The position numbers and the translations under genes were made by a program. From Oscillospiraceae bacterium (GTDB lineage: Bacteria; Bacillota; Clostridia; Oscillospirales; Ruminococcaceae): a stretch of DNA of 5,568 nucleotides. Positions 1-5,568 of this stretch are shown in pieces. The notes below the pieces were generated by a model. It did no database searches and was not told the origin of the DNA. It saw only the letters and a list, made by a program, of their open reading frames with translations. Location: assembly GCA_900768735.1 (NCBI GenBank), contig CAAGDZ010000496.1:1-5568 (forward strand), read 5' to 3'. Each line of letters begins with the position of its first letter. Positions within the stretch are counted from its first letter, which is position 1.

Positions 1-1414
1 CTCCGCCGAGCGCGTCGGAGAGCTTTGCCGCAGGCATATCGTGCTGATACTGACCTACGCCTATCGCCTTTGGGTCAATCTTTACAAGCTCTGCCAGCGG
101 GTCCTGAAGTCTGCGCGCGATAGATACCGCGCTCCTCAGCGAAACATCATAATCGGGGAACTCCTCCGCCGCTAGCTTGCTTGCGGAATACACACTCGCC
201 CCCGCCTCGGACACTACCATATAGCTCAGCGGTCGGTCAATCTCGCAGATAAGCTCAGCTATAAATACCTCGCTTTCGTGGCTTGCCGTGCCGTTGCCTA
301 TTGCTATCACGCTTACGTTATGCTTTTCTATCAGCGCTTTCAGCTTTGCCTTTGATTTTACCGTATCGTTATGCGGCGGTGTGGGATATACAACAGTCGT
401 GTCAAGCACCTTTCCGGTTCCGTCAACGACAGCGATTTTACAGCCTGTCCTATATGCGGGGTCAAAGCCCATCGTTACGCTGTTTTTAACCGGCGGCTGC
501 ATAAGAAGCTGTCGCAGGTTGTCCGAAAATACGCCTATAGAGCTGTCGCATGCTTTCTCGGTAAGCTCGTTTCTCATTCGTCTTTCAAGCGACGGGTGGA
601 TAAGGCGCTTATAGCTGTCGTCACACGCGGCACGTACAAGTCTGCCGCAGTCGTTGTCCGCCTTTACATACGATTTGCCGATTATCCGCATGACCCTGTC
701 TATATCCGGCTCAATAACAACTTTAAGTGCGTTTTCGCGCTCTCCCCTGTCTATTGCAAGAAGCCTGTGCGGCGGGATTTTTAAAGCGCGCTCGCTGTAG
801 TCGTAATAGTTCTTGTATACCGTATCCGCTTCATCATCTACCGCCTTGGAGGTAATCATAGCGGATTTTTCATATTCCGCATACAGCTTTTTGCGAAGCT
901 CCGCGTCGTCGGAAATCATCTCGGATATAATGTCCAGAGCGCCGTTTATCGCGTCCTCCTCGCTCTCTACTCCCTTTTCTGCGTCTATGTAGCCTGCCGC
1001 CTCAAGGCGCGGAGAAGCAAGCGTCTGCTGCATGATAAAATCGGCAAGCGGCTGTAGTCCCTTTTCCTTTGCGATGATTGCTCTGGTTTTTCTTTTCGGC
1101 TTGAACGGGCGGTAAATATCCTCAACCTCTGCAAGCACGGTAGCGTTTTCGAGCTGCTGAGCTATTTTCTCGGTCATGTTCCCGCCGCCCTCGATAAGCG
1201 CATATACCTCGGCTTTTCTCTGCTCAAGATTTCTAAGATAAGCAAGCCTCTCGTCAAGCTCTCGCAGGAGCTGGTCGTCAAGTCCTCCGGTTGCCTCTTT
1301 TCTGTAGCGGGAAATAAACGGTATGGTGTTTCCGTCATCAATCAGCTTTACGGTGTTTTCCACCTGCTGAGGTCTGATTTTAAATTCTTCCGATAACTGC
1401 TTTAAAATGTCCAT
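1..1414 (-). CDS. tex: Tex, transcription accessory / RNA-binding protein (C-terminus outside window)
   Basis: The frame is open from an ATG at 1414 to the left edge, giving 471 codons of a protein usually over 700 residues long. Residues 1-200 match the helical Tex N-terminal region, including IYRPFKPKRKTRA at about 100-112. Residues about 313-440 are the YqgF/RNase H-like domain, with GFDPAYRTG (316-324), IGNGTASHESE (372-382), VSEAGASVYSAS (401-412) and RSAVSIARRLQDPLAELVKI (427-446). GVGQYQHD follows at 452-459. The helix-hairpin-helix and C-terminal S1 domains expected in Tex would lie outside the window. Tex is a cytoplasmic nucleic-acid-binding protein linked to transcription and RNA metabolism; its exact role in Firmicutes is unsettled. 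The start is supported by an AGAGG ribosome binding site at 1421-1425, six bases upstream. It lies just 3' of a phosphatase gene on the same strand, so co-transcription is likely. Family identification is very secure. Confidence 0.96.
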   Translation of the reverse strand, partial: MDILKQLSEEFKIRPQQVENTVKLIDDGNTIPFISRYRKEATGGLDDQLLRELDERLAYLRNLEQRKAEVYALIEGGGNMTEKIAQQLENATVLAEVEDIYRPFKPKRKTRAIIAKEKGLQPLADFIMQQTLASPRLEAAGYIDAEKGVESEEDAINGALDIISEMISDDAELRKKLYAEYEKSAMITSKAVDDEADTVYKNYYDYSERALKIPPHRLLAIDRGERENALKVVIEPDIDRVMRIIGKSYVKADNDCGRLVRAACDDSYKRLIHPSLERRMRNELTEKACDSSIGVFSDNLRQLLMQPPVKNSVTMGFDPAYRTGCKIAVVDGTGKVLDTTVVYPTPPHNDTVKSKAKLKALIEKHNVSVIAIGNGTASHESEVFIAELICEIDRPLSYMVVSEAGASVYSASKLAAEEFPDYDVSLRSAVSIARRLQDPLAELVKIDPKAIGVGQYQHDMPAAKLSDALGG

Positions 1415-1426
1415 TGTATACCTCTG

Positions 1427-2035
1427 TTAAAATAATTTTCCAACAATCTCAAATACCGGTCCGTGCTGCCATAAGAAGGTGCTGAGCTGAATTTCAAACC
1501 CCTCGCCCTGATTGCACGCAAAATCTATAGGGCGCATTTTCGGCAGACCGTAGCCCGCAAGCAGGTTCATAATAACGCCTGAGTGGGTAATTACCGCCGC
1601 AGAGCCTATCTCGTTTGCCATCATGTCCTTGAATATCTCCTCAAGTCCGTCAAGGCATCGTATAGTAAAGTGACCGAAGCTTTCGCCGCCGGGAGGACAC
1701 GCCTCATAGCCGCCCTTTATCCATTCGAGATAATCCTCATTTTCCTGCAGCTCTGCCTGCGTCTTTCCCTCAAAATCACCGAAATCGCACTCGCTTATAT
1801 TATCTATGCGCTTTAACAGTTTTTCGGGATAGATTATATCGGCGGTCTGTAGACATCTCTTTAGCGGACTGGAATATACCTTCTGCACATTCGGGTAAAC
1901 ATCAAGCGCTTTCAGCGACGCGATAGCGCCCTCGCCCTCCTCGCACAGCGGCAAATCGGTAAGACCGATATATTTGCCATCAAGGTTGCCCTGGGTTATG
2001 CCGTGGCGTATTAAATATATCCTGTAATTCTTCAT
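1427..2035 (-). CDS. Histidine phosphatase family protein (phosphoglycerate mutase-like)
   Basis: This 202-residue cytoplasmic protein belongs to the histidine phosphatase (PGM-like) superfamily, which transfers or hydrolyses phosphate through a phosphohistidine. The signature LIRHG lies at residues 8-12, with catalytic H11 beside R10. The other expected active-site residues are visible: R60 in SSPLKRCLQTA, E82 in ISECDFGDFEGK (the usual acid position) and H151 in VITHSGV. PPGGES at 114-119 is also typical. Length fits the small phosphatase branch (about 200 residues) rather than the 230-250 residue glycolytic mutases, so a true glycolytic role is unlikely. The substrate cannot be told from sequence; alpha-ribazole phosphatase-like or general sugar-phosphate activity are possible. 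The start at 2035 puts the RHG motif at the usual distance from the N-terminus. An ATG at 2047 (four residues longer) is equally plausible by ribosome binding site spacing. The stop is 12 bases from the tex start, suggesting an operon. Confidence 0.9.
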   Translation of the reverse strand: MKNYRIYLIRHGITQGNLDGKYIGLTDLPLCEEGEGAIASLKALDVYPNVQKVYSSPLKRCLQTADIIYPEKLLKRIDNISECDFGDFEGKTQAELQENEDYLEWIKGGYEACPPGGESFGHFTIRCLDGLEEIFKDMMANEIGSAAVITHSGVIMNLLAGYGLPKMRPIDFACNQGEGFEIQLSTFLWQHGPVFEIVGKLF

Positions 2036-2048
2036 ATTTATGACCATA

Positions 2049-2056
2049 CCTTTCCT
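2049..2056 (-). promoter_or_regulatory. Ribosome binding site of the phosphatase gene, ambiguous between two starts
   Basis: On the minus strand this reads AGGAAAGG. Its AGGA half lies 5 bases before an ATG at 2047, and its AAGG half lies 13 bases before the ATG at 2035. The site therefore does not settle the start. I chose 2035 because the protein then begins MKNYRIYLIRHG, a usual N-terminus for the family. Confidence 0.6.
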
Positions 2057-2065
2057 ATTGAGGCA

Positions 2066-2098
2066 GTTTGCGCCGACAGAATCTGCCGAGGCGCAAAC
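2066..2098 (-). promoter_or_regulatory. Stem-loop in the leader of the phosphatase gene
   Basis: Nine-base perfect arms, 2066-2074 and 2090-2098 (GTTTGCGCC / GGCGCAAAC), enclose a 15-base loop. The loop contains CAGA and TCTG separated by one base. No T-run follows on either strand, so it does not look like an intrinsic terminator. It sits 10 bases upstream of the phosphatase ribosome binding site. A possible -10 box (GATAAT on the minus strand, 2103-2108, 5 of 6 consensus bases, but no good -35) would start transcription close to 2097, putting the hairpin at the extreme 5' end of the message. It could stabilise the RNA, bind a protein or influence translation; this is inference. Confidence 0.5.
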
Positions 2099-2162
2099 AA
2101 CCATTATCCTTTTACCCGACAAAATGCCGGATTTTTTATTAAAAATTAACTTTTTTATGCGC

Positions 2163-2221
2163 AAAACAGCGTTTTTTGATAAGAAATTGGTTTATTTGCT
2201 AAAAAACAGCGTCGTTTTTTG
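2163..2221. repeat. Pair of A-tract inverted repeats 40 bases apart
   Basis: AAAACAGCG followed by a T6 run occurs at 2163-2177 and again, with a two- to three-base insertion, at 2203-2220. Each copy is itself an inverted repeat: AAAAC-agc-GTTTT at 2163-2175, and AAAAAAC-agcgtc-GTTTTTT at 2201-2220. The copies are 40 bases apart, close to four helical turns, and the second ends 14 bases upstream of the -35 box of the XRE gene. They may be protein-binding sites, bent DNA or an UP-element-like region. The DNA is AT-rich, so chance similarity is possible. Confidence 0.4.
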
Positions 2222-2234
2222 TATAAATTCACGC

Positions 2235-2263
2235 TTTACAATCGGGAATAATTCCGTTATAAT
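2235..2263 (+). promoter_or_regulatory. Sigma-A-type promoter of the XRE regulator gene
   Basis: A -35 box TTTACA (2235-2240; 5 of 6 consensus bases) is followed by a 17-base spacer and a perfect -10 box TATAAT (2258-2263). Transcription should start near 2270, leaving a leader of about 35 bases before the ATG at 2306. The spacer holds the inverted repeat GGAAT-a-ATTCC (2245-2255), and ATACT is repeated at 2264-2268 and 2275-2279, one helical turn apart. Either could be an operator. Confidence 0.8.
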
Positions 2264-2305
2264 ATACTGTGCGCATACTTTGAAATTTATTGTGAGGTTT
2301 GTTTG

Positions 2306-2980
2306 ATGAACAAGGATTTTCCACGAATTTTATCGCTTTTAAGAAAAGAAAGAGGTCTTACCCAAAAGCAGGTCGCGGCTGATTTGAACGTAGCACAGGC
2401 CTTACTTTCGCATTACGAAAAAGGAAAGCGCGAATGCGGACTTGATTTTCTTGTAAAGGCTGCGGATTATTATAACGTTTCGACAGATTATCTGCTCGGG
2501 CGGTCACCCTTGTCAAACGGCGGTATTATCACAGAAAGTGATATTCCCGAATCAAGCGCAAGTGAAAAATCCAACTCACAGACCGGCGACCTTATGCTTG
2601 TGCTGAACAAAAAGCTCATCACAAACAGCATCGAGATAGTGTTTTCTCTGCTGAACAAGATAAAGTCGTCAAAGCTAAGCCGCAGTATATCCTCGATGCT
2701 TATGCTGTCGGTCTATAAAGCGTTCAGAATTGCATATTCTACTAACAGCAAAAACGATATAAACATTTTCGGCATACCGCAGCATAAAGCGACGTATCTG
2801 ATAAATTCGGCAATCTGCGTTGACGAATGTGCGGCGGTCGAGGCGGCAAAGAATGATGTTGAGCACTCTCCTACCATAACGACAAATTCTATCGAAGAAG
2901 AATTTGACAAGCAGGGTACAGCACTTTTAAGCCTTATCAAAAACACCGAAAAACGTTTAAATCAGATAGACACAGAATGA
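2306..2980 (+). CDS. XRE-family helix-turn-helix regulator with uncharacterised C-terminal region
   Basis: The 224-residue protein begins with a Cro/C1-type DNA-binding domain at residues about 6-65. It shows LLRKERGLTQKQVAADLNV (11-29), the recognition helix region AQALLSHYEKGKRE (30-43), and FLVKAADYYNVSTDYLLGR (48-66), the ending usual for Firmicutes XRE proteins. A polar, Ser-rich linker (about 67-94) follows. The rest is predicted to be largely helical: about 95-145 is rich in Leu, Ile and Ser, and 195-222 resembles a charged amphipathic helix. I do not recognise this part. It has no peptidase triad or obvious ligand-binding motif and may mediate oligomerisation or partner binding. The ATG at 2306 is preceded by GAGG at 2294-2297 with an 8-base spacer; an in-frame TTG at 2303 is less likely. 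The near-consensus promoter directly upstream holds possible operators, so autoregulation is plausible. A small membrane-peptide gene follows after 60 bases on the same strand. The target genes are unknown. Confidence 0.9.
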   Translation: MNKDFPRILSLLRKERGLTQKQVAADLNVAQALLSHYEKGKRECGLDFLVKAADYYNVSTDYLLGRSPLSNGGIITESDIPESSASEKSNSQTGDLMLVLNKKLITNSIEIVFSLLNKIKSSKLSRSISSMLMLSVYKAFRIAYSTNSKNDINIFGIPQHKATYLINSAICVDECAAVEAAKNDVEHSPTITTNSIEEEFDKQGTALLSLIKNTEKRLNQIDTE

Positions 2981-3040
2981 TAAACGAAATTTTCTTAATT
3001 TAAAGTCAGCAACAAGCCCAACCGGCGAAAGGATATTATT

Positions 3041-3148
3041 ATGAAAAGGCTTTTAATCACCGTGACAGGACTTATTTTAGCGGCAACAGCCGTAGTTATT
3101 ATCATCGACAAAAAGTATAAAAAAGCGATAAGCCATATTTCAAAATAA
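3041..3148 (+). CDS. Small single-span membrane peptide, 35 residues
   Basis: ATG at 3041 to TAA at 3146-3148 encodes 35 residues. AAAGGA at 3028-3033 lies 7 bases before the start, a strong ribosome binding site that argues this is a real gene. Residues 2-3 are K-R. Residues 4-22 form one uninterrupted hydrophobic helix of transmembrane length, rich in Ile, Leu, Val and Ala. The tail (23-35) is basic, with Lys at 24, 25, 27, 28 and 35. There is no lipobox and no evident signal-peptidase site, so it is probably an integral membrane peptide; the more basic tail suggests a cytoplasmic C-terminus, but topology is uncertain. I do not recognise a family. It follows the XRE gene by 60 bases with no terminator between them, so it is probably co-transcribed. 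It could be a partner of the regulator, a stress peptide, or resemble short hydrophobic type I toxins; none of these is shown. Its last codons overlap a terminator hairpin read on the other strand. Confidence 0.7.
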   Translation: MKRLLITVTGLILAATAVVIIIDKKYKKAISHISK

Positions 3149-3162
3149 TCGGCTTTCATCGC
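3119..3162 (-). terminator. Probable Rho-independent terminator of tadA
   Basis: On the minus strand, GCGAT-(GA)-AAGCC (3162-3151) pairs with GGCTT-ATCGC (3134-3125). This makes a ten-base-pair stem with a two-base bulge. Inside the 16-base loop region, a further four pairs (3136-3139 with 3144-3147) are possible. Six T residues (3124-3119) follow the stem directly. The stem starts in the last tadA codons and covers its stop codon, while the distal arm and T-run lie inside the coding end of the convergent membrane-peptide gene. On the plus strand the stem lacks a good T-run, though it may slow the opposing transcript. Confidence 0.65.
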
Positions 3163-3605
3163 AGACCTTTAAAAAAATCGGTCAGCAAAGCCGCGCACTC
3201 GTCCATGAGTACCCTGCTTCGCACCATCGGCTTATGATTGAACGGGTAGTCGAATATTTCCATCAGCGACGCGCACACGCCGCCCTTTTCGTCAAATGCC
3301 CCGTAAACAAGCCGCTTTATTCGGGCGTTTATAATTGCGCCCGCGCACATCGGGCACGGCTCTAATGTGACATATAACGTACAATCGGTCAGCCGCCAGG
3401 ATTTTTTATTCCTTGCGGCTTCTTCTATTGCCAGTATCTCGGCGTGAGCTGTGGGCAAGCAGTCGGTTTCTCGGCGGTTATACCCCCTGCCGATGATTTC
3501 TCCGTCCTTATCGACAACTATCGCGCCAACGGGGCACTCGCCCATTTTTCCTGCCTTGCCGGCAAGCTCAATGCAGATTTTCATGTACTCCTCGTCGGCG
3601 GTCAT
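3156..3605 (-). CDS. tadA: tRNA-specific adenosine deaminase TadA
   Basis: The 149-residue zinc enzyme deaminates adenosine 34 to inosine in the anticodon of tRNA-Arg(ACG), allowing it to read several arginine codons; it acts in the cytoplasm as a dimer. The deaminase motifs are intact: H54-A-E56 (zinc ligand and catalytic acid) and P83-C84-P-M-C87 (two zinc cysteines). N43 in GYNRRE, GECPVGAIVV (22-31) and the basic segment after the zinc site (NARIKRLVYG) are also typical. Length is normal for TadA and separates it from the shorter cytidine deaminases; guanine deaminases share the motifs but differ in flanking sequence. The ATG at 3605 is supported by GGGAGG (minus strand, 3613-3618), 7 bases upstream. 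The gene has its own consensus promoter and lies downstream of the pnp terminator, so it is probably transcribed alone. It converges with the 35-residue peptide gene, the two stops being 7 bases apart. Confidence 0.96.
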   Translation of the reverse strand: MTADEEYMKICIELAGKAGKMGECPVGAIVVDKDGEIIGRGYNRRETDCLPTAHAEILAIEEAARNKKSWRLTDCTLYVTLEPCPMCAGAIINARIKRLVYGAFDEKGGVCASLMEIFDYPFNHKPMVRSRVLMDECAALLTDFFKGLR

Positions 3606-3663
3606 AGAGCGTCCTCCCGCTGAAATTATCCGATGTTAAAGCCTGTGTGAATAAACCTATAAT

Positions 3664-3692
3664 ATTATACTACAAATCAAGGGTAAAATCAA
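3664..3692 (-). promoter_or_regulatory. Sigma-A-type promoter of tadA
   Basis: On the minus strand, TTGATT (-35, 3692-3687) and TATAAT (-10, 3669-3664) are separated by exactly 17 bases. Transcription should start near 3657, giving a leader of about 50 bases. CTTGATTT occurs twice in the minus strand (3693-3686 and 3681-3674), once over the -35 box and once in the spacer, 12 bases apart. Confidence 0.8.
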
Positions 3693-3744
3693 GTAAATTA
3701 CTGATTTCGCATCCGATTTTTGCATTATTTTTTCCAGAAATATC

Positions 3745-3782
3745 AAAATCCTCTCGCGGCGGTTATTGCCGTGAGAGGATTT
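3745..3782 (-). terminator. Rho-independent terminator of pnp
   Basis: A 15-base-pair stem with one G-T pair is formed by 3746-3760 and 3768-3782, with a 7-base loop at 3761-3767. On the minus strand the arm GAGAGGATTT is followed by a short, interrupted T-rich stretch (TTTTGATATTT). It begins 26 bases past the pnp stop codon, as expected for its terminator. On the plus strand the stem is followed by TTTGTTATT, but no rightward gene ends here. Confidence 0.8.
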
Positions 3783-3807
3783 GTTATTAGTTAATCAAAT
3801 CTGCTTA

Positions 3808-5568
3808 TCAGCCGTTTTTCTTCTTCGCTTCGATTTCCGCAAGAGCAGCCTTTCTCGAAAGTCTTATCTTGCCCTGATTGTCGATGTCGAGTACCTTTAC
3901 GATGATTTCGTCACCGATAGATACAACGTCCTCAACCTTTTCTACGCGTCTGTTTTCAAGCTCGGAAACGTGAACCATGCCGTCCTTGCCGGGTGCGATC
4001 TCTACAAATGCGCCGAAGCTCATTATGCGGACAACCTTGCCCTTGTAGATAGCGCCGATTTCCGGAGGAGAAGTGATAGCCTTGATCATCGCTACGCAGT
4101 TGTTAGCCTTTTCAAGATCCTGACCGCAGATGAATACGTTGCCCTCTTCGTCGATGTCAATCTTAACATCATAGTCGGCGCAGAGCTTCTGGATAACCTT
4201 TCCGCCTGTACCGATAACCTCGCGGATTTTGTCAACGGGTACTTTATAGTTGAGCATCTTGGGAGCGTACTGATTTACTGTCGGACGAGGCTCGGGGATT
4301 GCTTTCAGCATGATTTCGTCAAGAATATAATCTCTTGCCTTGTGCGTCTTTGCGAATGCGTCCTTGATAATCTCGGGTGTAAGACCGTCAATCTTTAAAT
4401 CCATCTGGATAGCTGTGATACCCTTGTGAGTACCGCCTACCTTAAAGTCCATATCGCCGAAGAAGTCCTCAAGACCCTGAATATCAACCATTGTCATCCA
4501 GCGGTCGCCCTCGGTTATAAGTCCGCAGGAAATACCTGCAACGGGAGCCTTTATCGGAACACCCGCGTCCATAAGAGAAAGAGTCGAACCGCAGATAGAT
4601 GCCTGCGAGGTCGAGCCGTTTGATGAAAGAACCTCAGATACAAGTCTTATTGCATAGGGGAACTCCTCTACCGACGGGATAACGGGCTCCAAAGCGCGCT
4701 GTGCAAGTGCGCCGTGACCGATTTCACGTCTGCCGGGACCTCTGCTTGCCTTAGTCTCGCCTACCGAATATGCAGGGAAATTGTAGTGGTGCATATAGCG
4801 CTTTGTATCTTCGTCATCAAGACCCTCAAGCCTCTGGCTGTCGCTTACGGGACCGAGAGTTGTAACGGTGAGCACCTGTGTCTGACCGCGGGTGAAAAGT
4901 CCCGAGCCGTGTACTCTCGGTAACAGACCAACCTCTGCGGCAAGCGGACGCATCTCGTCCATGCCTCTGCCGTCTACACGTTTCTGCTCGTCGAGCAGCC
5001 AGCGTCTTACGATAAATTTCTGGAGCTTGTAGATGCAGTCATCAATCATAGCGCCCTGCTCGGGGTACTTTTCGTCGTACTCGGCGTGGATTTCGTCCTT
5101 GATGGGCTGTAAGCGCTCCTCGCGGATATTCTTGTCGTCTGTATCAAGCGCAAACTTTACCTTGTCGGTGTACTTGCTCTGGATTTCTTCAAATAAGTCG
5201 TGGTCAACATCCATTGACGGGAATGAGAACTTAGGCTTGCCGATTTCTGCCTGTATCTGCTTGATAAAGGGTATAAGCGACTTATTGATTTCTTCATGAC
5301 CTGCCATGATAGCATTCAGCATGGTGTCGTCGTCAACCTCGTTAGCGCCTGCCTCAATCATAACTACCTTTTTCTCGCTCGAAGCAACGGTGAGCTGTAA
5401 GTCAGACTTTGCTCTCTGCTCGGCGTTAGGCATAAGCACGATTTCGCCGTCAACAAGACCTACAGAGATTCCGCCGATAGGACCATTCCACGGAATATCG
5501 GAAATAGATACCGCGATAGATGCGCCTATCATAGCGATGATTTCGGGCTGTGTCTCGGGGTCGGCAGC
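3808..5568 (-). CDS. pnp: Polynucleotide phosphorylase (N-terminus outside window)
   Basis: PNPase degrades RNA 3' to 5' using phosphate, releasing nucleoside diphosphates; it is a cytoplasmic trimer central to mRNA turnover. The window holds 586 residues of about 700; the frame runs open through the right edge, so the ATG at 5532 is internal, not the start. Numbering from the edge, the end of the first RNase PH domain (PWNGPIGG, about 27-34) comes first. An all-helical linker follows. The second, catalytic RNase PH domain has the phosphate-binding SNGSTSQAS (316-324), YNFPAYSVGET (262-272), and D368 and D374, matching E. coli D486 and D492; this implies about 118 residues are missing. A KH domain with the GTGG loop (453-456) and an S1 domain (about 503-574) follow, then a Lys-rich tail, KKKNG. 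All key residues visible are intact. A strong terminator follows the stop. The promoter and any upstream partner such as rpsO are not in the window. Confidence 0.98.
   Translation of the reverse strand, partial: AADPETQPEIIAMIGASIAVSISDIPWNGPIGGISVGLVDGEIVLMPNAEQRAKSDLQLTVASSEKKVVMIEAGANEVDDDTMLNAIMAGHEEINKSLIPFIKQIQAEIGKPKFSFPSMDVDHDLFEEIQSKYTDKVKFALDTDDKNIREERLQPIKDEIHAEYDEKYPEQGAMIDDCIYKLQKFIVRRWLLDEQKRVDGRGMDEMRPLAAEVGLLPRVHGSGLFTRGQTQVLTVTTLGPVSDSQRLEGLDDEDTKRYMHHYNFPAYSVGETKASRGPGRREIGHGALAQRALEPVIPSVEEFPYAIRLVSEVLSSNGSTSQASICGSTLSLMDAGVPIKAPVAGISCGLITEGDRWMTMVDIQGLEDFFGDMDFKVGGTHKGITAIQMDLKIDGLTPEIIKDAFAKTHKARDYILDEIMLKAIPEPRPTVNQYAPKMLNYKVPVDKIREVIGTGGKVIQKLCADYDVKIDIDEEGNVFICGQDLEKANNCVAMIKAITSPPEIGAIYKGKVVRIMSFGAFVEIAPGKDGMVHVSELENRRVEKVEDVVSIGDEIIVKVLDIDNQGKIRLSRKAALAEIEAKKKNG

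Noticed and set aside
288..784. Plus-strand reading frames of 68-137 codons inside the left part
   Set aside because: They lie antisense to the clearly conserved tex coding frame, have no convincing ribosome binding site and no recognisable protein features.
2066..2098. Hairpin as an intrinsic terminator
   Set aside because: No T-run follows the stem on either strand, and no gene ends nearby.
2121..2135. AAAAT-gccgg-ATTTT inverted repeat as a regulatory site
   Set aside because: Five-base A/T arms in AT-rich intergenic DNA are too likely to arise by chance to list separately.
2036..2164. Extension of the phosphatase gene to an ATG at 2164
   Set aside because: The added 43 residues resemble nothing in the family, would run through the leader hairpin and AT-rich intergenic DNA, and place RHG far from the N-terminus.
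2675..2946. Minus-strand reading frames opposite the XRE gene
   Set aside because: They are antisense shadows of the regulator frame, with no supported start or family resemblance.
3781..4398. A 205-codon plus-strand reading frame
   Set aside because: It is antisense to the KH, S1 and tail region of pnp, starts inside the pnp terminator region and resembles no protein family I know; it reflects codon bias of pnp.
5530..5532. ATG at 5532 as the start of pnp
   Set aside because: The frame continues with PNPase-like residues (DPETQPEIIA) to the window edge, and roughly 118 family residues are still missing, so this methionine is internal.

Overview
The window looks like chromosomal housekeeping DNA from a low-to-mid-GC Gram-positive bacterium, most likely a Clostridia member related to Ruminococcus. 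This rests on the overall style of the Tex, PNPase and TadA proteins, strong GGAGG-type ribosome binding sites, consensus sigma-A promoters and AT-rich intergenic DNA. The genus is an inference and has not been tested by a search.

Layout from left to right. Positions 1-1414 (minus strand) hold the first 471 codons of tex, a transcription accessory and RNA-binding protein whose C-terminal part lies beyond the left edge. Directly upstream on the same strand, 12 bases away, is a histidine-phosphatase (phosphoglycerate mutase-like) gene at 1427-2035. These two probably form one transcript reading leftward. A 270-base AT-rich divergent intergenic region (2036-2305) carries a leader hairpin for the phosphatase gene, two A-tract inverted repeats 40 bases apart, and a near-consensus promoter for the rightward gene. 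That gene (2306-2980) encodes a 224-residue XRE-family regulator with an unrecognised C-terminal half. It is followed at 3041-3148 by a 35-codon gene for a single-span membrane peptide with a good ribosome binding site.

The peptide gene converges on tadA (3156-3605, minus strand), the tRNA adenosine deaminase that makes inosine at the wobble position. tadA has its own consensus promoter at 3664-3692 and a probable Rho-independent terminator that lies inside the 3' end of the peptide gene. Upstream of tadA, and separated from it by a strong hairpin terminator (3745-3782), is pnp (3808-5568, minus strand), polynucleotide phosphorylase. It lacks roughly its first 118 residues because the window ends.

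Functionally, three of the genes act on RNA or translation (Tex, TadA, PNPase), and the phosphatase is of unknown substrate. The XRE regulator plus membrane peptide form the only accessory-looking unit and are the best candidate for something undescribed. I see no CRISPR array, insertion sequence, tRNA or rRNA. No gene-free stretch exceeds 300 bases.
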